NCBI RefSeq assembly: GCF_022832975.1
Contig: NZ_CP094846.1
Span: forward strand, 744,001 to 808,000
Direction: 5' to 3'
DNA from: Ornithobacterium rhinotracheale
Lineage (GTDB): Bacteria > Bacteroidota > Bacteroidia > Flavobacteriales > Weeksellaceae
DNA: 64,000 bases
Shown here: positions 26,166 to 35,053 of the stretch, one piece after another
Position numbering within the stretch: position 1 is the first letter of the stretch
How the letters are laid out: every line of letters begins with the position of its first letter
The notes under the pieces: model-generated
Databases searched by the model: none
What the model was told of the DNA's origin: nothing
The model's input: the letters and a program-made list of their open reading frames with translations, nothing else
Position numbers and translations under genes: made by a program

Positions 26166-27246
26166 TAGTCGGGAACTCTACTACAAATGCATCTGGGAAG
26201 CCTCTTGCTTTCACCTTGCGCAGATTTGCTTCACTTTTTGATTTGAACGAGGTATTTCCATAAAAATATTTATAAATACCATTTTCTTTAACTACCTCCA
26301 CATTTGTAAGCCCTTTCAATTGTGGAGCTCCTTGTCTAAAACTTCTTTTGCTTGTTAAAAACTGAATTTTGAATATTTTTCCAGCCACAGGCTTTTCTGG
26401 TTCAGCTTTCGGCGGAGCTGCCTTTTTGGTGTCGTTCATATTATTCACGCCACGTTTCAAATCCCACGCTTTTTTGTAAGATTTAATGGCATTAAAGATA
26501 GATTCAGCGGTTTTGTCCTTCCCTTCACTAGATGCCAAATATCTCCCTTCATCTGGGTTTGTTACAAATCCGATTTCAGTAAGGATAGATGGCATTGCTG
26601 TTCTCCATAAGACTATGAATCCAGCCTGTTTTACGCCACGGCTAAATCTTTTATCTTTGTTAATATAGTTATCTTCAATGTATTTAGCCATTTTTAAGCT
26701 ATTGTCTAGATGCGTATTCTGCATTAGCGTAAGCCCAATGAGCGATTCTGGCGAGCCATCAAAGTTTTGGTATTTTTCTTTGTGGTCATCCTCGAGTAAA
26801 ATCACGCTATTTTCTTTTTTTACAATACTGAAATTAGAATTTGCTCGTTTTGGATCCGAGCCAAGAGCATAAGTTTCTGTTCCGTAGGCACCTGGACGAG
26901 CCGAGTTACAGTGTATTGAGATAAAGAAATCTGCGTGATTTCTATTAGCTATATTTGCTCGCTCTGCTAGTGGGATAAAAACATCGCTAGATCGGGTGTA
27001 TATTACTTTCACATCGTTTTTGAAATAATCTTTTACCAATTTTCCCACACGCAATGTTACCGCCAATGCAATATCTTTTTCGTTTTCCACCACTCCACGA
27101 GCCCCCGTATCATGTCCGCCGTGCCCTGCATCTAAAACTAATACAAACTTGTCATTCCGCTTTTGTGCATTAACATTCGAAAAAAAGAAAAATGTTAAAG
27201 CGGTGAAAAACAATGTTTTAAAAATATTTTTTATAATAAAATTCAT
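26134..27246 (-). CDS. N-acetylmuramoyl-L-alanine amidase (Amidase_3) with SPOR-like repeat
   Basis: A 370-residue secreted peptidoglycan amidase. Signal peptide MNFIIKN...FFFSNVNAQ, then the Amidase_3 domain with zinc ligands in LDAGHGGHDTGARG, the Glu in VENEKDIALAV, and the His in FFISIHCNSA, and the C-terminal Glu in PSILTEIGFVTNPDE. Residues about 300-365 are a SPOR-like repeat (KIFKIQFLTSK...YKYFYG...GFPDAFVVEF) that would bind septal glycan. The frame ends at a TGA right after an A10 run, which splits off a second such repeat. ATG 27246 gives the correct signal peptide. It is divergent from the LptD-like gene. Confidence 0.92.
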   Translation of the reverse strand: MNFIIKNIFKTLFFTALTFFFFSNVNAQKRNDKFVLVLDAGHGGHDTGARGVVENEKDIALAVTLRVGKLVKDYFKNDVKVIYTRSSDVFIPLAERANIANRNHADFFISIHCNSARPGAYGTETYALGSDPKRANSNFSIVKKENSVILLEDDHKEKYQNFDGSPESLIGLTLMQNTHLDNSLKMAKYIEDNYINKDKRFSRGVKQAGFIVLWRTAMPSILTEIGFVTNPDEGRYLASSEGKDKTAESIFNAIKSYKKAWDLKRGVNNMNDTKKAAPPKAEPEKPVAGKIFKIQFLTSKRSFRQGAPQLKGLTNVEVVKENGIYKYFYGNTSFKSKSEANLRKVKARGFPDAFVVEFPTNENTGDGKKK

Positions 27247-27265
27247 ATTAGCTTGTTTTTTTATG

Positions 27266-27273
27266 TATTTTTG
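27266..27273 (+). promoter_or_regulatory. Putative -7 box for the LptD-like gene
   Basis: TATTTTTG fits TAnnTTTG and lies 32 bases before the TTG start at 27306. No -33 element at normal spacing is seen. Confidence 0.35.
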
Positions 27274-27305
27274 GACCAAATTTGACACAAAAATAATAAT
27301 ATCGC

Positions 27306-29939
27306 TTGGAATATAAAGTATATAATCGGCTTATTCGTATAATTTTAATATTTATTTGGGGAATTGGATTTGCTCAGCAGAACAAAAATACCCCAAAAAC
27401 CAATATTAAAGAAACAAATATATCCAAAGATAGCCTAAAAGTTGATACGGTAAAAACGAATAGCCGTGCCCTTCAATCTATCGTAGACTATACTTCGGAG
27501 AATGTGTACCACGATTTGAAAAACAAAAAATCCTATCTGGAGCACGATGCTCATGTGCAATATACCGATATTGATATTTCTGCCGAATTTATCGAAATTA
27601 ATTGGGAAACTGGGATGCTTTATGCCGAGGGTAAGAAAGATTCCATTGGGAGATTAATTAAGCCAAGTATCTTTAAACAAGGCGAAAATACGATGGAATA
27701 CGACAATTTCACCTACAATATTAAAACCAAAAAAGGGACTGCATCCAACATTCGCACGCAGCAAAATTTAGGCGGCGATAATGGCGTAGTAGTGGCAAAA
27801 TTGGTGAAACAATATAGCGATACGGTTTCGGGGTTGAGAAAAGTGGCTTTTACTACGGATGAATATTTCATCAATAAAAAAGATTCCGTAGCCGATTATC
27901 ATTTAGAAGCCGAAGTGGCTAAATTCATTCAAGGAAAAGATCGAAAAGTGGTAACGGGACCCGTTTTTATGAAAATCTATAATGTTACCACTCCTTTGGC
28001 ATTGCCGTTTTCCTTTATCCCGATGGGAACAGATCGTAGCACGGGGCTTCTTTTGCCGTCTTTTGGAGAGCGCCAAGATGTAGGTTTTTATATTCAGGGG
28101 GCTGGTATTTATGTGCCTTTGGGGGATTATATGGATATCACTTTCACGGGCGATATTTTTACCAAAGGTAGCTATGGGCTACATACGCGCTCGCAATACA
28201 AAAAACGCTATAAATTCAGTGGGGACTTTAGTTTTGATTGGGAGCGAAGAGTAACGGGAATCAAAGGATTGAGCTCTTATTCTAAAAGTAAATTGTATCG
28301 CTTGTATTGGTCGCACAGGCAAGATCCAAAGGCCAATCCTAATTTGATTTTCTCGGCCAATGTAAACTACACAAGTAGTAAATTTTACCGCCAAGGATTA
28401 AGTAATTACAACTTAATTTCGGGCGATGTTTTACGAAATACAGCGCAATCATCTATTTCCATCAATAAAACTTTTCCAAACACGCCATTTAGTGCGAGTT
28501 TAAACCTTTCGCATAGCCAAACTTTTGGTAGCGGAAGCGGTAGTAGCAGTAGCCAGAATCCCGTGAGTTTCACCTTGCCATCTTTGGTTGTGAACATGAG
28601 CCGAATTTATCCATTTGCACCCAAAGTGGGGGCTAAAAAAGGATTGTTGCAAAACATTGGGATGACTTATAATTTCAATTTGCAGAATTTAATCCAAACC
28701 AATGAGGACGATGTGTTTACCAAAAAAATGTTTGATGACGCCAAAAACGGAATCAAGCATAGTTTAAGCTTTAATACAGGAACTACGATTTTCAATTATT
28801 TTCCAGTAAGTTTTGGAGGGAATTATCAAGATGTTTGGTATTTAAAGACCATAAGAAAATGGTATGATAAATCGGCCCATAAAGTAGAAAACAAAGATGT
28901 AAACGGCTTTTCTACCTTTCGAACTTTTGGCGTAAATACCAGCATCCAAACAACATTGTACGGAATTAAAGTATTTGGTTCAGCAGATGACAATAAAATG
29001 ATTAAAGCCATTCGCCATGTCATCTCGCCAAGCGTAGGCTTCAGCTATACGCCAGACTTTAGTGCACCATCATGGGGATACTACGACTCGTATATCAACG
29101 AGCGTGGCGAGCAAGTTTTGTACTCCAAATTTGAAGGTGGAATCTACGGAAGCCCCTCAAGAGGCTTGAGCGAAAGTTTGAATTTAAGTATCTCAAACAA
29201 TTTAGAAATGAAAATCCGTTCAAAACAAGACTCTACGGGCGTTAAAAAAATTAAAATATTCGATTATTTAAACCTTTCCACCAGCTATAATTTTGCAGCC
29301 GATAGCTTAAAACTAAGCCCGATTAGCATTAATGGTGCAACAAGTGTTTTAAACAATCAAATGCGCATCAACTTCAGTGCAACAGTAAATCCTTATCAAG
29401 TACTAGTAAACGGGCAAAATCCATATGGCGTGCGCATCAACAAATTCGGAAAATTAAATGTAACTAATTATAATATTGGGCTAAATTACTCGCTAAACGA
29501 TAAAACCTTTGGAGATAGAAAAATCGATTACCCTCGTAGGGGAGCCATACGAAATGATGTGTATTATTTTGATGACCAAGGGTATGCACAATTCCTTACC
29601 CCTTGGAATTTATCTTTTGGGCTAAATTATAGTGCCAATAAAAACTTGCGTGGAGATGTGAACAAAACCACCTCGCTCAACATTAGTGGTAGGATTGCAC
29701 CAACACCTTATTGGGACATTTCGGGAAGCACCAATATTGATTTACAAACGGGGCAAATCAGCTATACGCGTTTGGCACTTACTAGAGATTTGCGTAGTTT
29801 TAGGATCAATTTCAGTATGGTGCCGTTTGGAATGTACAAAACCTGGAATTTCTTTATCGGAATCAAGGCTAATTTCCTAAGCGACGCATTGAAATACGAA
29901 GAACGAAACTTTAACTCAGGCCGGCAACCCGAGTTTTAG
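27306..29939 (+). CDS. LptD-like outer-membrane protein (LPS assembly), TTG start
   Basis: An 877-residue outer-membrane protein of the Bacteroidota LptD-like family. The N-terminus is a signal peptide (IRIILIFIWGIGFAQQ). Residues about 80-240 hold an OstA-like jelly-roll domain (VQYTDIDISAEFIEINWETG, FKQGENTMEYDNFTYN). The rest is a beta-barrel with the family segment FSFIPMGTDRSTGLLLPSFG. LptD inserts lipopolysaccharide into the outer leaflet. An in-frame TAA lies at 27297-27299, and the first in-frame ATG is more than 100 codons in, after the signal peptide. A TTG at 27306 is therefore the most likely start. Confidence 0.9.
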   Translation: MEYKVYNRLIRIILIFIWGIGFAQQNKNTPKTNIKETNISKDSLKVDTVKTNSRALQSIVDYTSENVYHDLKNKKSYLEHDAHVQYTDIDISAEFIEINWETGMLYAEGKKDSIGRLIKPSIFKQGENTMEYDNFTYNIKTKKGTASNIRTQQNLGGDNGVVVAKLVKQYSDTVSGLRKVAFTTDEYFINKKDSVADYHLEAEVAKFIQGKDRKVVTGPVFMKIYNVTTPLALPFSFIPMGTDRSTGLLLPSFGERQDVGFYIQGAGIYVPLGDYMDITFTGDIFTKGSYGLHTRSQYKKRYKFSGDFSFDWERRVTGIKGLSSYSKSKLYRLYWSHRQDPKANPNLIFSANVNYTSSKFYRQGLSNYNLISGDVLRNTAQSSISINKTFPNTPFSASLNLSHSQTFGSGSGSSSSQNPVSFTLPSLVVNMSRIYPFAPKVGAKKGLLQNIGMTYNFNLQNLIQTNEDDVFTKKMFDDAKNGIKHSLSFNTGTTIFNYFPVSFGGNYQDVWYLKTIRKWYDKSAHKVENKDVNGFSTFRTFGVNTSIQTTLYGIKVFGSADDNKMIKAIRHVISPSVGFSYTPDFSAPSWGYYDSYINERGEQVLYSKFEGGIYGSPSRGLSESLNLSISNNLEMKIRSKQDSTGVKKIKIFDYLNLSTSYNFAADSLKLSPISINGATSVLNNQMRINFSATVNPYQVLVNGQNPYGVRINKFGKLNVTNYNIGLNYSLNDKTFGDRKIDYPRRGAIRNDVYYFDDQGYAQFLTPWNLSFGLNYSANKNLRGDVNKTTSLNISGRIAPTPYWDISGSTNIDLQTGQISYTRLALTRDLRSFRINFSMVPFGMYKTWNFFIGIKANFLSDALKYEERNFNSGRQPEF

Positions 29940-29985
29940 AAAATGATATAAAAATTAATTTTTTTAAATTAAAAAAAAGAAGAAA

Positions 29986-30360
29986 ATGAAAAAAGTAAAT
30001 ACTACAAAAGCCCCAGCAGCCATTGGGCCTTATGCACAAGCAGTAGAACACAACGGAATCCTATTTGTTTCAGGGCAAATCCCTATCAATCCAGAGAATG
30101 GCGAATTGTTACAAGGAATTGAGGTAGAAACACACCAAGTGATGAAAAACCTTCAAGCCATTTTAGCAGAAGCCAACACCGATTTTTCTAAAGTAATCAA
30201 AGCGACCATTTTCTTAAAAGATTTAAACGACTTTGCAACAGTCAACGAAATTTACGGTTCTTATTTTTCTGAAGGCAATTACCCTGCTCGCGAATGTGTA
30301 CAAGTAGCAAAATTACCGAAAGATGTAAGCGTAGAAATTTCTGTAATTGCAGCAGTTTAA
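29986..30360 (+). CDS. ridA: RidA-family enamine/imine deaminase
   Basis: A 124-residue protein matching the RidA (YjgF/YER057c/UK114) family, which hydrolyses reactive 2-aminoacrylate and related enamines. Signature segments are APAAIGPYAQAVEHNGILFVSGQIP, the Arg in NYPARECVQVAKLPKDVSVEIS, and the ATIFLKDLNDFATVNEIYG region. The length is standard. It follows the LptD-like gene by 46 bases and is 18 bases upstream of a small membrane protein gene, probably one transcript. Confidence 0.95.
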   Translation: MKKVNTTKAPAAIGPYAQAVEHNGILFVSGQIPINPENGELLQGIEVETHQVMKNLQAILAEANTDFSKVIKATIFLKDLNDFATVNEIYGSYFSEGNYPARECVQVAKLPKDVSVEISVIAAV

Positions 30361-30378
30361 TCAAAACTAAATTAAAAA

Positions 30379-30804
30379 ATGTTTGTAAGAAATACCATAG
30401 CAGTTCTTGCTGGGTTATGCGTGTCTGTGGCGTTGATTTTGGTAGGAATCACGATGAACAAAGCTTGGTTCGACGAGTTGTCTTTCATCGATTTGCACCA
30501 TAAAAGCAGCGTGTTGCTCTATTGGAAAAGCGTAATTTTCCACGCGCCAAATAATTTCTTTATCGCTTTACTTATATCTTATGGCGTAGCGAGCACCGTA
30601 GGAGGAGTAGTAACGGCATTGCTCGTGAAAACGGCTAAGCAGGCCTATGCCATGCTCATAGGCTTTATTTTGTATGCGGTAGCGATTATCGATATTTTAT
30701 TTGTGCATGGGCATCCTGCTTGGTACAATGTTTTAATCTTTTTTGTATTTTTCCCATGCTCATGGCTTGGCGGAAAAATCGTAGATTTAATCGAAAAGAA
30801 ATAA
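30379..30804 (+). CDS. Small four-helix membrane protein, unknown function
   Basis: A 141-residue inner-membrane protein with four predicted helices (residues about 5-27, 57-82, 88-110 and 114-134) and a His-rich loop (FIDLHHKSS). I do not recognise a family with a known function. It sits between ridA and rnhB with gaps of 18 and 4 bases, so it is probably part of their transcript. The C-terminal KIVDLIEKK is charged and likely cytoplasmic. Confidence 0.8.
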   Translation: MFVRNTIAVLAGLCVSVALILVGITMNKAWFDELSFIDLHHKSSVLLYWKSVIFHAPNNFFIALLISYGVASTVGGVVTALLVKTAKQAYAMLIGFILYAVAIIDILFVHGHPAWYNVLIFFVFFPCSWLGGKIVDLIEKK

Positions 30805-30808
30805 AAAA

Positions 30809-31405
30809 ATGCAACGATTCTACCAAACCGAAAAACTCGAAGTAGGTTGTGATGAAGCGGGACGAGGTTGTTTAGCAGGGCCCGTGGTCGCAGGCGCCGT
30901 GATTCTACCGCCAGATTTTAAAAATTTGGATTTAAACGATTCCAAACAGCTCAGCAAAAAGAAACGAAATCAATTGCGTGAAATCATTGAGCGGGAAGCT
31001 TTGGCTTGGGCGGTAGCTTTCGTGAGTCCGCAAGAAATCGACGAAATCAATATTTTAAACGCCAGCATTCTTGCCATGCATCGAGCGATTGATAAATTAA
31101 GCCTAAAACCTGAATTTATTGCAGTAGATGGTAATAAATTTAAAAAATACCAAGACCTTCCGCACCAATGTTGCATCAAAGGCGACGCCAATTACATGTC
31201 CATCGCGGCGGCTTCGATTTTAGCCAAAACCCACCGAGACGAATACATGGAGAAACTGGCGCAACTTTTTCCCGAATTTAATTGGGATAAAAATATGGGC
31301 TATCCCACCAAGGCACACCGAGCGGCCATCGAAGAATTTGGAGCCACTTTGCACCATAGATTAAGCTTTAAACTTCTACCGCAACAGCTTAAATTAGATT
31401 TATGA
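30809..31405 (+). CDS. rnhB: Ribonuclease HII
   Basis: A 198-residue RNase HII, which removes ribonucleotides and RNA primers from RNA-DNA hybrids. The catalytic Asp/Glu pair is in VGCDEAGRGCLAGPVVAGAV. SKQLSKKKR and the Asp in FIAVDGNKF follow, and the fourth acidic residue lies in CCIKGDANYMSIAAASILAKTHRD. The length is normal. It is 4 bases downstream of the membrane protein gene and converges with the phosphoesterase gene, 4 bases apart and without a visible hairpin between them. Confidence 0.96.
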   Translation: MQRFYQTEKLEVGCDEAGRGCLAGPVVAGAVILPPDFKNLDLNDSKQLSKKKRNQLREIIEREALAWAVAFVSPQEIDEINILNASILAMHRAIDKLSLKPEFIAVDGNKFKKYQDLPHQCCIKGDANYMSIAAASILAKTHRDEYMEKLAQLFPEFNWDKNMGYPTKAHRAAIEEFGATLHHRLSFKLLPQQLKLDL

Positions 31406-31409
31406 AAGC

Positions 31410-32255
31410 CTAAGCGCGCTGCAAAGTAAAAAGACTGATTTCTGGCGGAACATTGAAACGAATCGGGTAGGAACACCCTAATGCACGGTTGATGTAGAGC
31501 GTTCTACCGTCTTCCAAATCAATTTTTCCTGCCGAATATCTTTTGTTTTTTACGGGCAAAATCGGTGGTGGCAAAAACGGTGCTTTGCATTGTCCGCCAT
31601 GGGTATGCCCCGAAAGAATCCAGCCGTCGTAGCCTTTCCAGATTGGTAAATCGCACACATCAGGGTTGTGACAAAGCACGAGATTGGCTTGGTCCAAATT
31701 TAGATTTTCAAGTGTTTTTTTAGGTTTAAAGTTAGTGCCCCATAAATCATCAAAACCATAAAAATTCAGATTTTCGATTGCGGTGCTCTCATTTCTTAAA
31801 ACCTTGATATTTAATGATTCTAAAGTTTTTGCAACCTTGTCACCTTCTTTTGCCTCTTGAAAATTTTTACCATAATCGTGATTACCCAAAATCGCAATGG
31901 TCCCTAATTTCCCATACACGCAATGTTTCATCGTATTGAGCAAGAGCGGGTACAAAATCTTATCGTGGTGCGTCGTCACATAATCGCCTGTATACACCAC
32001 AAAGTCAGGATTATATTTTTTAGCTTTTTTAAAACTTTCCACAATGTATTTTGGGTCAAATCTTTTCCCAATGTGGATGTCGCTAATTTGCATCAAAGTC
32101 TTGCCTTCTAATTCGGAAGGTAAATTTTTAATCGGCATGGGGGTGTGCGTAAATTCTAGTTGATACGGTGCCCATTGCCATGTGTAAAGCCCCGTGCCAA
32201 GCCCGATACCTGCCAATCCTAACCCTGTGGTAGTGAGAAATTTTCTACGATTCAT
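31410..32255 (-). CDS. Calcineurin-like metallophosphoesterase with twin-arginine signal
   Basis: A 281-residue phosphoesterase of the YkuE/YaeI type. The N-terminus MNRRKFLTTTGLGLAG is a twin-arginine-like signal or anchor. The metal motifs are complete: QISDIHIGKRF, VYTGDYVT, ILGNHDYG, CHNPDV and SGHTHGGQ. Relatives cleave lipid-linked or nucleotide phosphodiesters at the membrane (YaeI acts on UDP-diacylglucosamine in some species); the substrate here is undetermined. It is 4 bases downstream of nadD. Confidence 0.9.
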   Translation of the reverse strand: MNRRKFLTTTGLGLAGIGLGTGLYTWQWAPYQLEFTHTPMPIKNLPSELEGKTLMQISDIHIGKRFDPKYIVESFKKAKKYNPDFVVYTGDYVTTHHDKILYPLLLNTMKHCVYGKLGTIAILGNHDYGKNFQEAKEGDKVAKTLESLNIKVLRNESTAIENLNFYGFDDLWGTNFKPKKTLENLNLDQANLVLCHNPDVCDLPIWKGYDGWILSGHTHGGQCKAPFLPPPILPVKNKRYSAGKIDLEDGRTLYINRALGCSYPIRFNVPPEISLFTLQRA

Positions 32256-32259
32256 TTTT

Positions 32260-32841
32260 TTACGATTTATAGAGCGAACTGCCGTCTATGTATTCAAATA
32301 CTTCTGGTGGAAGCAAACATCGTACATTTTTGCCTTCTTTGATGCCTTTTCTTATCGCCGTAGCCGAAATTTCTACCACGGGTGCATCTTCTACTCGGTA
32401 AATACGATTCATTGGGACTTGCGGAGTTGCCACATCTTGATGAATGCGTGGATACACGAAAATATCGTAATTTTTAACCAAGAAATCTGCATTTTTCCAT
32501 TTGTGGAGATTGGTCAGATTGTCTTCGCCCATGATTAAGCAAAATTCATTTTTAGGGTATTTTTCTCTCAGCACCGCCAGCGTATGTGTGGTGTAATTAG
32601 GTTGTGGCATCTCAAATTCAATTTTGCTGGCTTGCAGATTGGGGTAGTTTTCAATGGCGCGTTCCACCATGTAGTAGCGGTTGTTATCGTCGGCTAGCGT
32701 GTCATTTTTCTTAAACGGACTGCGTGGCGTTACCACAAACCACACTTGGTCTAGCCCGCTGTATTGCTGCATATGATTGGCCAAAATTAAATGTCCCATA
32801 TGAATGGGGTTAAAGGTTCCGAAAAACAATCCTATTTTCAT
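32260..32841 (-). CDS. nadD: Nicotinate-nucleotide adenylyltransferase
   Basis: A 193-residue NadD, converting nicotinate mononucleotide to deamido-NAD. The nucleotidyltransferase motif is LFFGTFNPIHMGHLILA at the N-terminus and the second is VEISATAIRKGIKEGK near residue 160. VVTPRSPFKK and CLIMGEDNL are also typical of NadD. Length is normal. Confidence 0.96.
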   Translation of the reverse strand: MKIGLFFGTFNPIHMGHLILANHMQQYSGLDQVWFVVTPRSPFKKNDTLADDNNRYYMVERAIENYPNLQASKIEFEMPQPNYTTHTLAVLREKYPKNEFCLIMGEDNLTNLHKWKNADFLVKNYDIFVYPRIHQDVATPQVPMNRIYRVEDAPVVEISATAIRKGIKEGKNVRCLLPPEVFEYIDGSSLYKS

Positions 32842-32902
32842 CTCAACAAAATTTATTTAAAATCAAAGGCTAAAATAATTCAAAAAAAATTAATTTTACC
32901 CC

Positions 32903-33370
32903 GTGAAAGACGGAAAATCCTATACCATAGCCGAAATTAAAGAAAAAATGGCGCGTTATTGTGCCTATCAAGACCGTTGCCATTGGGAAGTGGAGCAAAA
33001 GTTGAAAGAGTTTTTTCTCATTCCCGAAGCCAAAGATGAGGTGATTTTGATGCTGATGCAGCATAATTTTTTAAATGAAGAAAGATTTGCGCATAGTTTT
33101 GTGCGTGGAAAATTTAATCAAAAACAATGGGGCAGGCTTAAAATCACGCAAGAATTAAAAAAACGAAACATCGGTACGCGATTAATCAATGAAGCTTTAA
33201 AACAAATTGATAATCAGGATTATTTAAAAACTCTGACTGATTTAATGGAAAAAAAAGCCGACCACATTACCTATAAAAATGAATACGACAAGCGTACCAA
33301 ACTCACCCGCTACCTTATGCAGAAAGGCTATGAGTATGAGTTGATTAAAGAATATTTAAACGAAATTTAA
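32903..33370 (+). CDS. recX: RecX-family regulatory protein
   Basis: A 155-residue RecX-like protein built of three-helix repeats: IAEIKEKMARYCAYQDRCHWEVEQKL in parts, LMQHNFLNEERFAHSFVRGKFNQKQWG and IKQ/LTRYLMQKGYEYELIKEYL. RecX binds RecA filaments and restrains recombination. The frame starts with a GTG at 32903. The only ATG alternative (16 codons on) would cut off the first helix, so GTG is preferred. recA is not adjacent. It is divergent from nadD and overlaps the end of pabC by 4 bases. Confidence 0.88.
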   Translation: MKDGKSYTIAEIKEKMARYCAYQDRCHWEVEQKLKEFFLIPEAKDEVILMLMQHNFLNEERFAHSFVRGKFNQKQWGRLKITQELKKRNIGTRLINEALKQIDNQDYLKTLTDLMEKKADHITYKNEYDKRTKLTRYLMQKGYEYELIKEYLNEI

Positions 33371-33954
33371 AGCTCTACAATATCAATGTCCCAAGTCATT
33401 TCGCCCAAATCGAGCATGGCATTGATAAAACCGATTTTTTGATATTTTTGAATGTCTTTTTTTTCGATTTTTTCTTCGGTGATTTTGCCTTCTTTTAGCA
33501 ATCGCTGGCGGCATGTGCCGTTGAGTAAATAAGCCTTGGGTGTCACCCATTTTTCGCCATCAAAAAACACCAAATTGGCGTAAGAAGAATCTGTAATTTG
33601 GCCGTTTTTCACGATGATGACTTCTTGTTCTGGCTTATCATTCAATCCGTTGAGCGCCTTGCGGTCAAGAAATTTAAAATCATACGAAATATCATTTTTT
33701 GTCACCACTTTGAGCGATGTGATTTTTTTGGGCGTGTAAGGCGAAATTTCAAGCGAATAGCCTTGGTCTGAGTACACAATTCGTGCTTTGAACACACCTT
33801 CTTCTGGAATGACTTGCTGACTAAAAATTTGCTCCAAATCTAAAACTTCTGCCTTTGGGAAAAACTTTTCAAAAGTTTGATTCACACGCTTTTGATGTTC
33901 TGAGAGATGGTAGATTTTATGATTTTCGATTTTAATGCTTTCTAAAAAATCCAT
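33367..33954 (-). CDS. pabC: Class IV aminotransferase-like, probable 4-amino-4-deoxychorismate lyase
   Basis: A 195-residue fold-type IV PLP enzyme. It is short for the family but has the main segments: YDFKFLDRKALN (the PLP lysine region), NGQITDSSYANLVFFDGEKWVTP and LLNGTCRQRLL. The usual Glu-Gly/Thr of the cofactor motif appears as Asp-Ser. The gene starts 14 bases after pabB, so it most likely makes p-aminobenzoate from aminodeoxychorismate for folate synthesis. ATG 33954 (MDFLESIKIE) is chosen because earlier starts would read into pabB. Confidence 0.87.
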   Translation of the reverse strand: MDFLESIKIENHKIYHLSEHQKRVNQTFEKFFPKAEVLDLEQIFSQQVIPEEGVFKARIVYSDQGYSLEISPYTPKKITSLKVVTKNDISYDFKFLDRKALNGLNDKPEQEVIIVKNGQITDSSYANLVFFDGEKWVTPKAYLLNGTCRQRLLKEGKITEEKIEKKDIQKYQKIGFINAMLDLGEMTWDIDIVEL

Positions 33955-33968
33955 AGTTGAAGTTTTTT

Positions 33969-34946
33969 TTAAATGGGTAAATAAATTTTCTGGTAAATCT
34001 CTTGGTACTCTTTGTGCCAATTGCTTTGAGCGGTAATGCCGCCACCGCTTTTGTAAAAATACGAATTTCCTGTTTTTTCTATAAATCGAATCATCACGCC
34101 CGTGTCGAGCGCATCGCCAGAGAAATACCCGCAAATTCCCGTGTAGTAGCCACGCTCGTAGGTTTCAGCTTCGGCAATTATGTCCAAAGTTTTCTTCTTT
34201 GGTGCGCCACAAATGGAGCCCGCAGGCAGTAATTTAGCCAAAATATCGCCCAATTGATTTTGCCAATTTTGGGGTAAGTCGCCTTTTATTTCTGAGCTGG
34301 CTTGCAAGATTTCGCCTTTTTGTGTTTGAATTTTATCAATAAATCGAAATTTGGTAACTTTCACATTTTTAGCGATTTGGCTGATGTCGTTGCGCAATAA
34401 ATCCACGATGGTAAAATGCTCGGCAGTCTCTTTGGGGTCGTTCAGCAGTACATTTTTGGCATCAGGTATTTCAGCATTTATGGTGCCTTTCATCGGGTAT
34501 GTGTAGAGCGTGTTTTCTCGGATTTCGATAAAAGTTTCAGGCGAAAAACATACCCATTCATCTCGGTACAGCACTTTGTATTTAGCCTTGGCTTGCAGAA
34601 AAATTTGGGCTAAATCTAATTTATTTTTCAAGGGAGTACTAAAGGTTAAATTCACCAAATACGAATCGCCGCTTTGCAAATGATTGGCTACAATATCAAA
34701 TTGATTTTTAAAGGATTTTTCGCTCAAGGGCGAAAATTCTAATTCTTCCAAAATCGGATTTTGGACAATTTTTGGAGCGTGTTTTTGAGTTCGAAATTCA
34801 AAATAGATTTCATTTTGGTCGCATTCATCTATCGGGATGATTTCGGCATTTTGTGTTTTGTAATCTATGATAAAAAAAGCGGGTGTGTGCTGCGTTCCCA
34901 CTTCGTTCAATCGCTGAATCCAATCGGCTTTATTCTGTAGTTTCAT
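33969..34946 (-). CDS. pabB: Aminodeoxychorismate synthase component I
   Basis: A 325-residue chorismate-binding enzyme, shorter than E. coli PabB because the N-terminal part is reduced. The chorismate-utilising core is complete: SYLVNLTFSTPL, TYPMKGTINAEIPDAK, DLLRNDISQIA, LPAGSICGAPKKKTLDIIAEAE, GYYTGICGYFSG and the C-terminal GGGITAQSNWHKEYQEIYQK. It makes aminodeoxychorismate from chorismate with a glutaminase subunit (PabA), which is not in this window. It is directly followed by pabC. Confidence 0.93.
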   Translation of the reverse strand: MKLQNKADWIQRLNEVGTQHTPAFFIIDYKTQNAEIIPIDECDQNEIYFEFRTQKHAPKIVQNPILEELEFSPLSEKSFKNQFDIVANHLQSGDSYLVNLTFSTPLKNKLDLAQIFLQAKAKYKVLYRDEWVCFSPETFIEIRENTLYTYPMKGTINAEIPDAKNVLLNDPKETAEHFTIVDLLRNDISQIAKNVKVTKFRFIDKIQTQKGEILQASSEIKGDLPQNWQNQLGDILAKLLPAGSICGAPKKKTLDIIAEAETYERGYYTGICGYFSGDALDTGVMIRFIEKTGNSYFYKSGGGITAQSNWHKEYQEIYQKIYLPI

Positions 34947-34994
34947 TTACCCAAAAGTAAGGATTTTTTCTTGAATGAAAATTTATTTAGCCAT

Positions 34995-35035
34995 AAAAAA
35001 ACGCCCATCTTCAATAATGAAAATTAGCGTTTTTA
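34995..35035 (-). terminator. Terminator after the OprP-like porin gene
   Basis: On the minus strand AAAAACGC pairs with GCGTTTTT, with an inner stem ATTTTCA/TGAAGAT around TTAT, followed by U residues. It lies about 20 bases past the porin stop. Confidence 0.7.
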
Positions 35036-35053
35036 AATGTTTTTTAGTTATAA

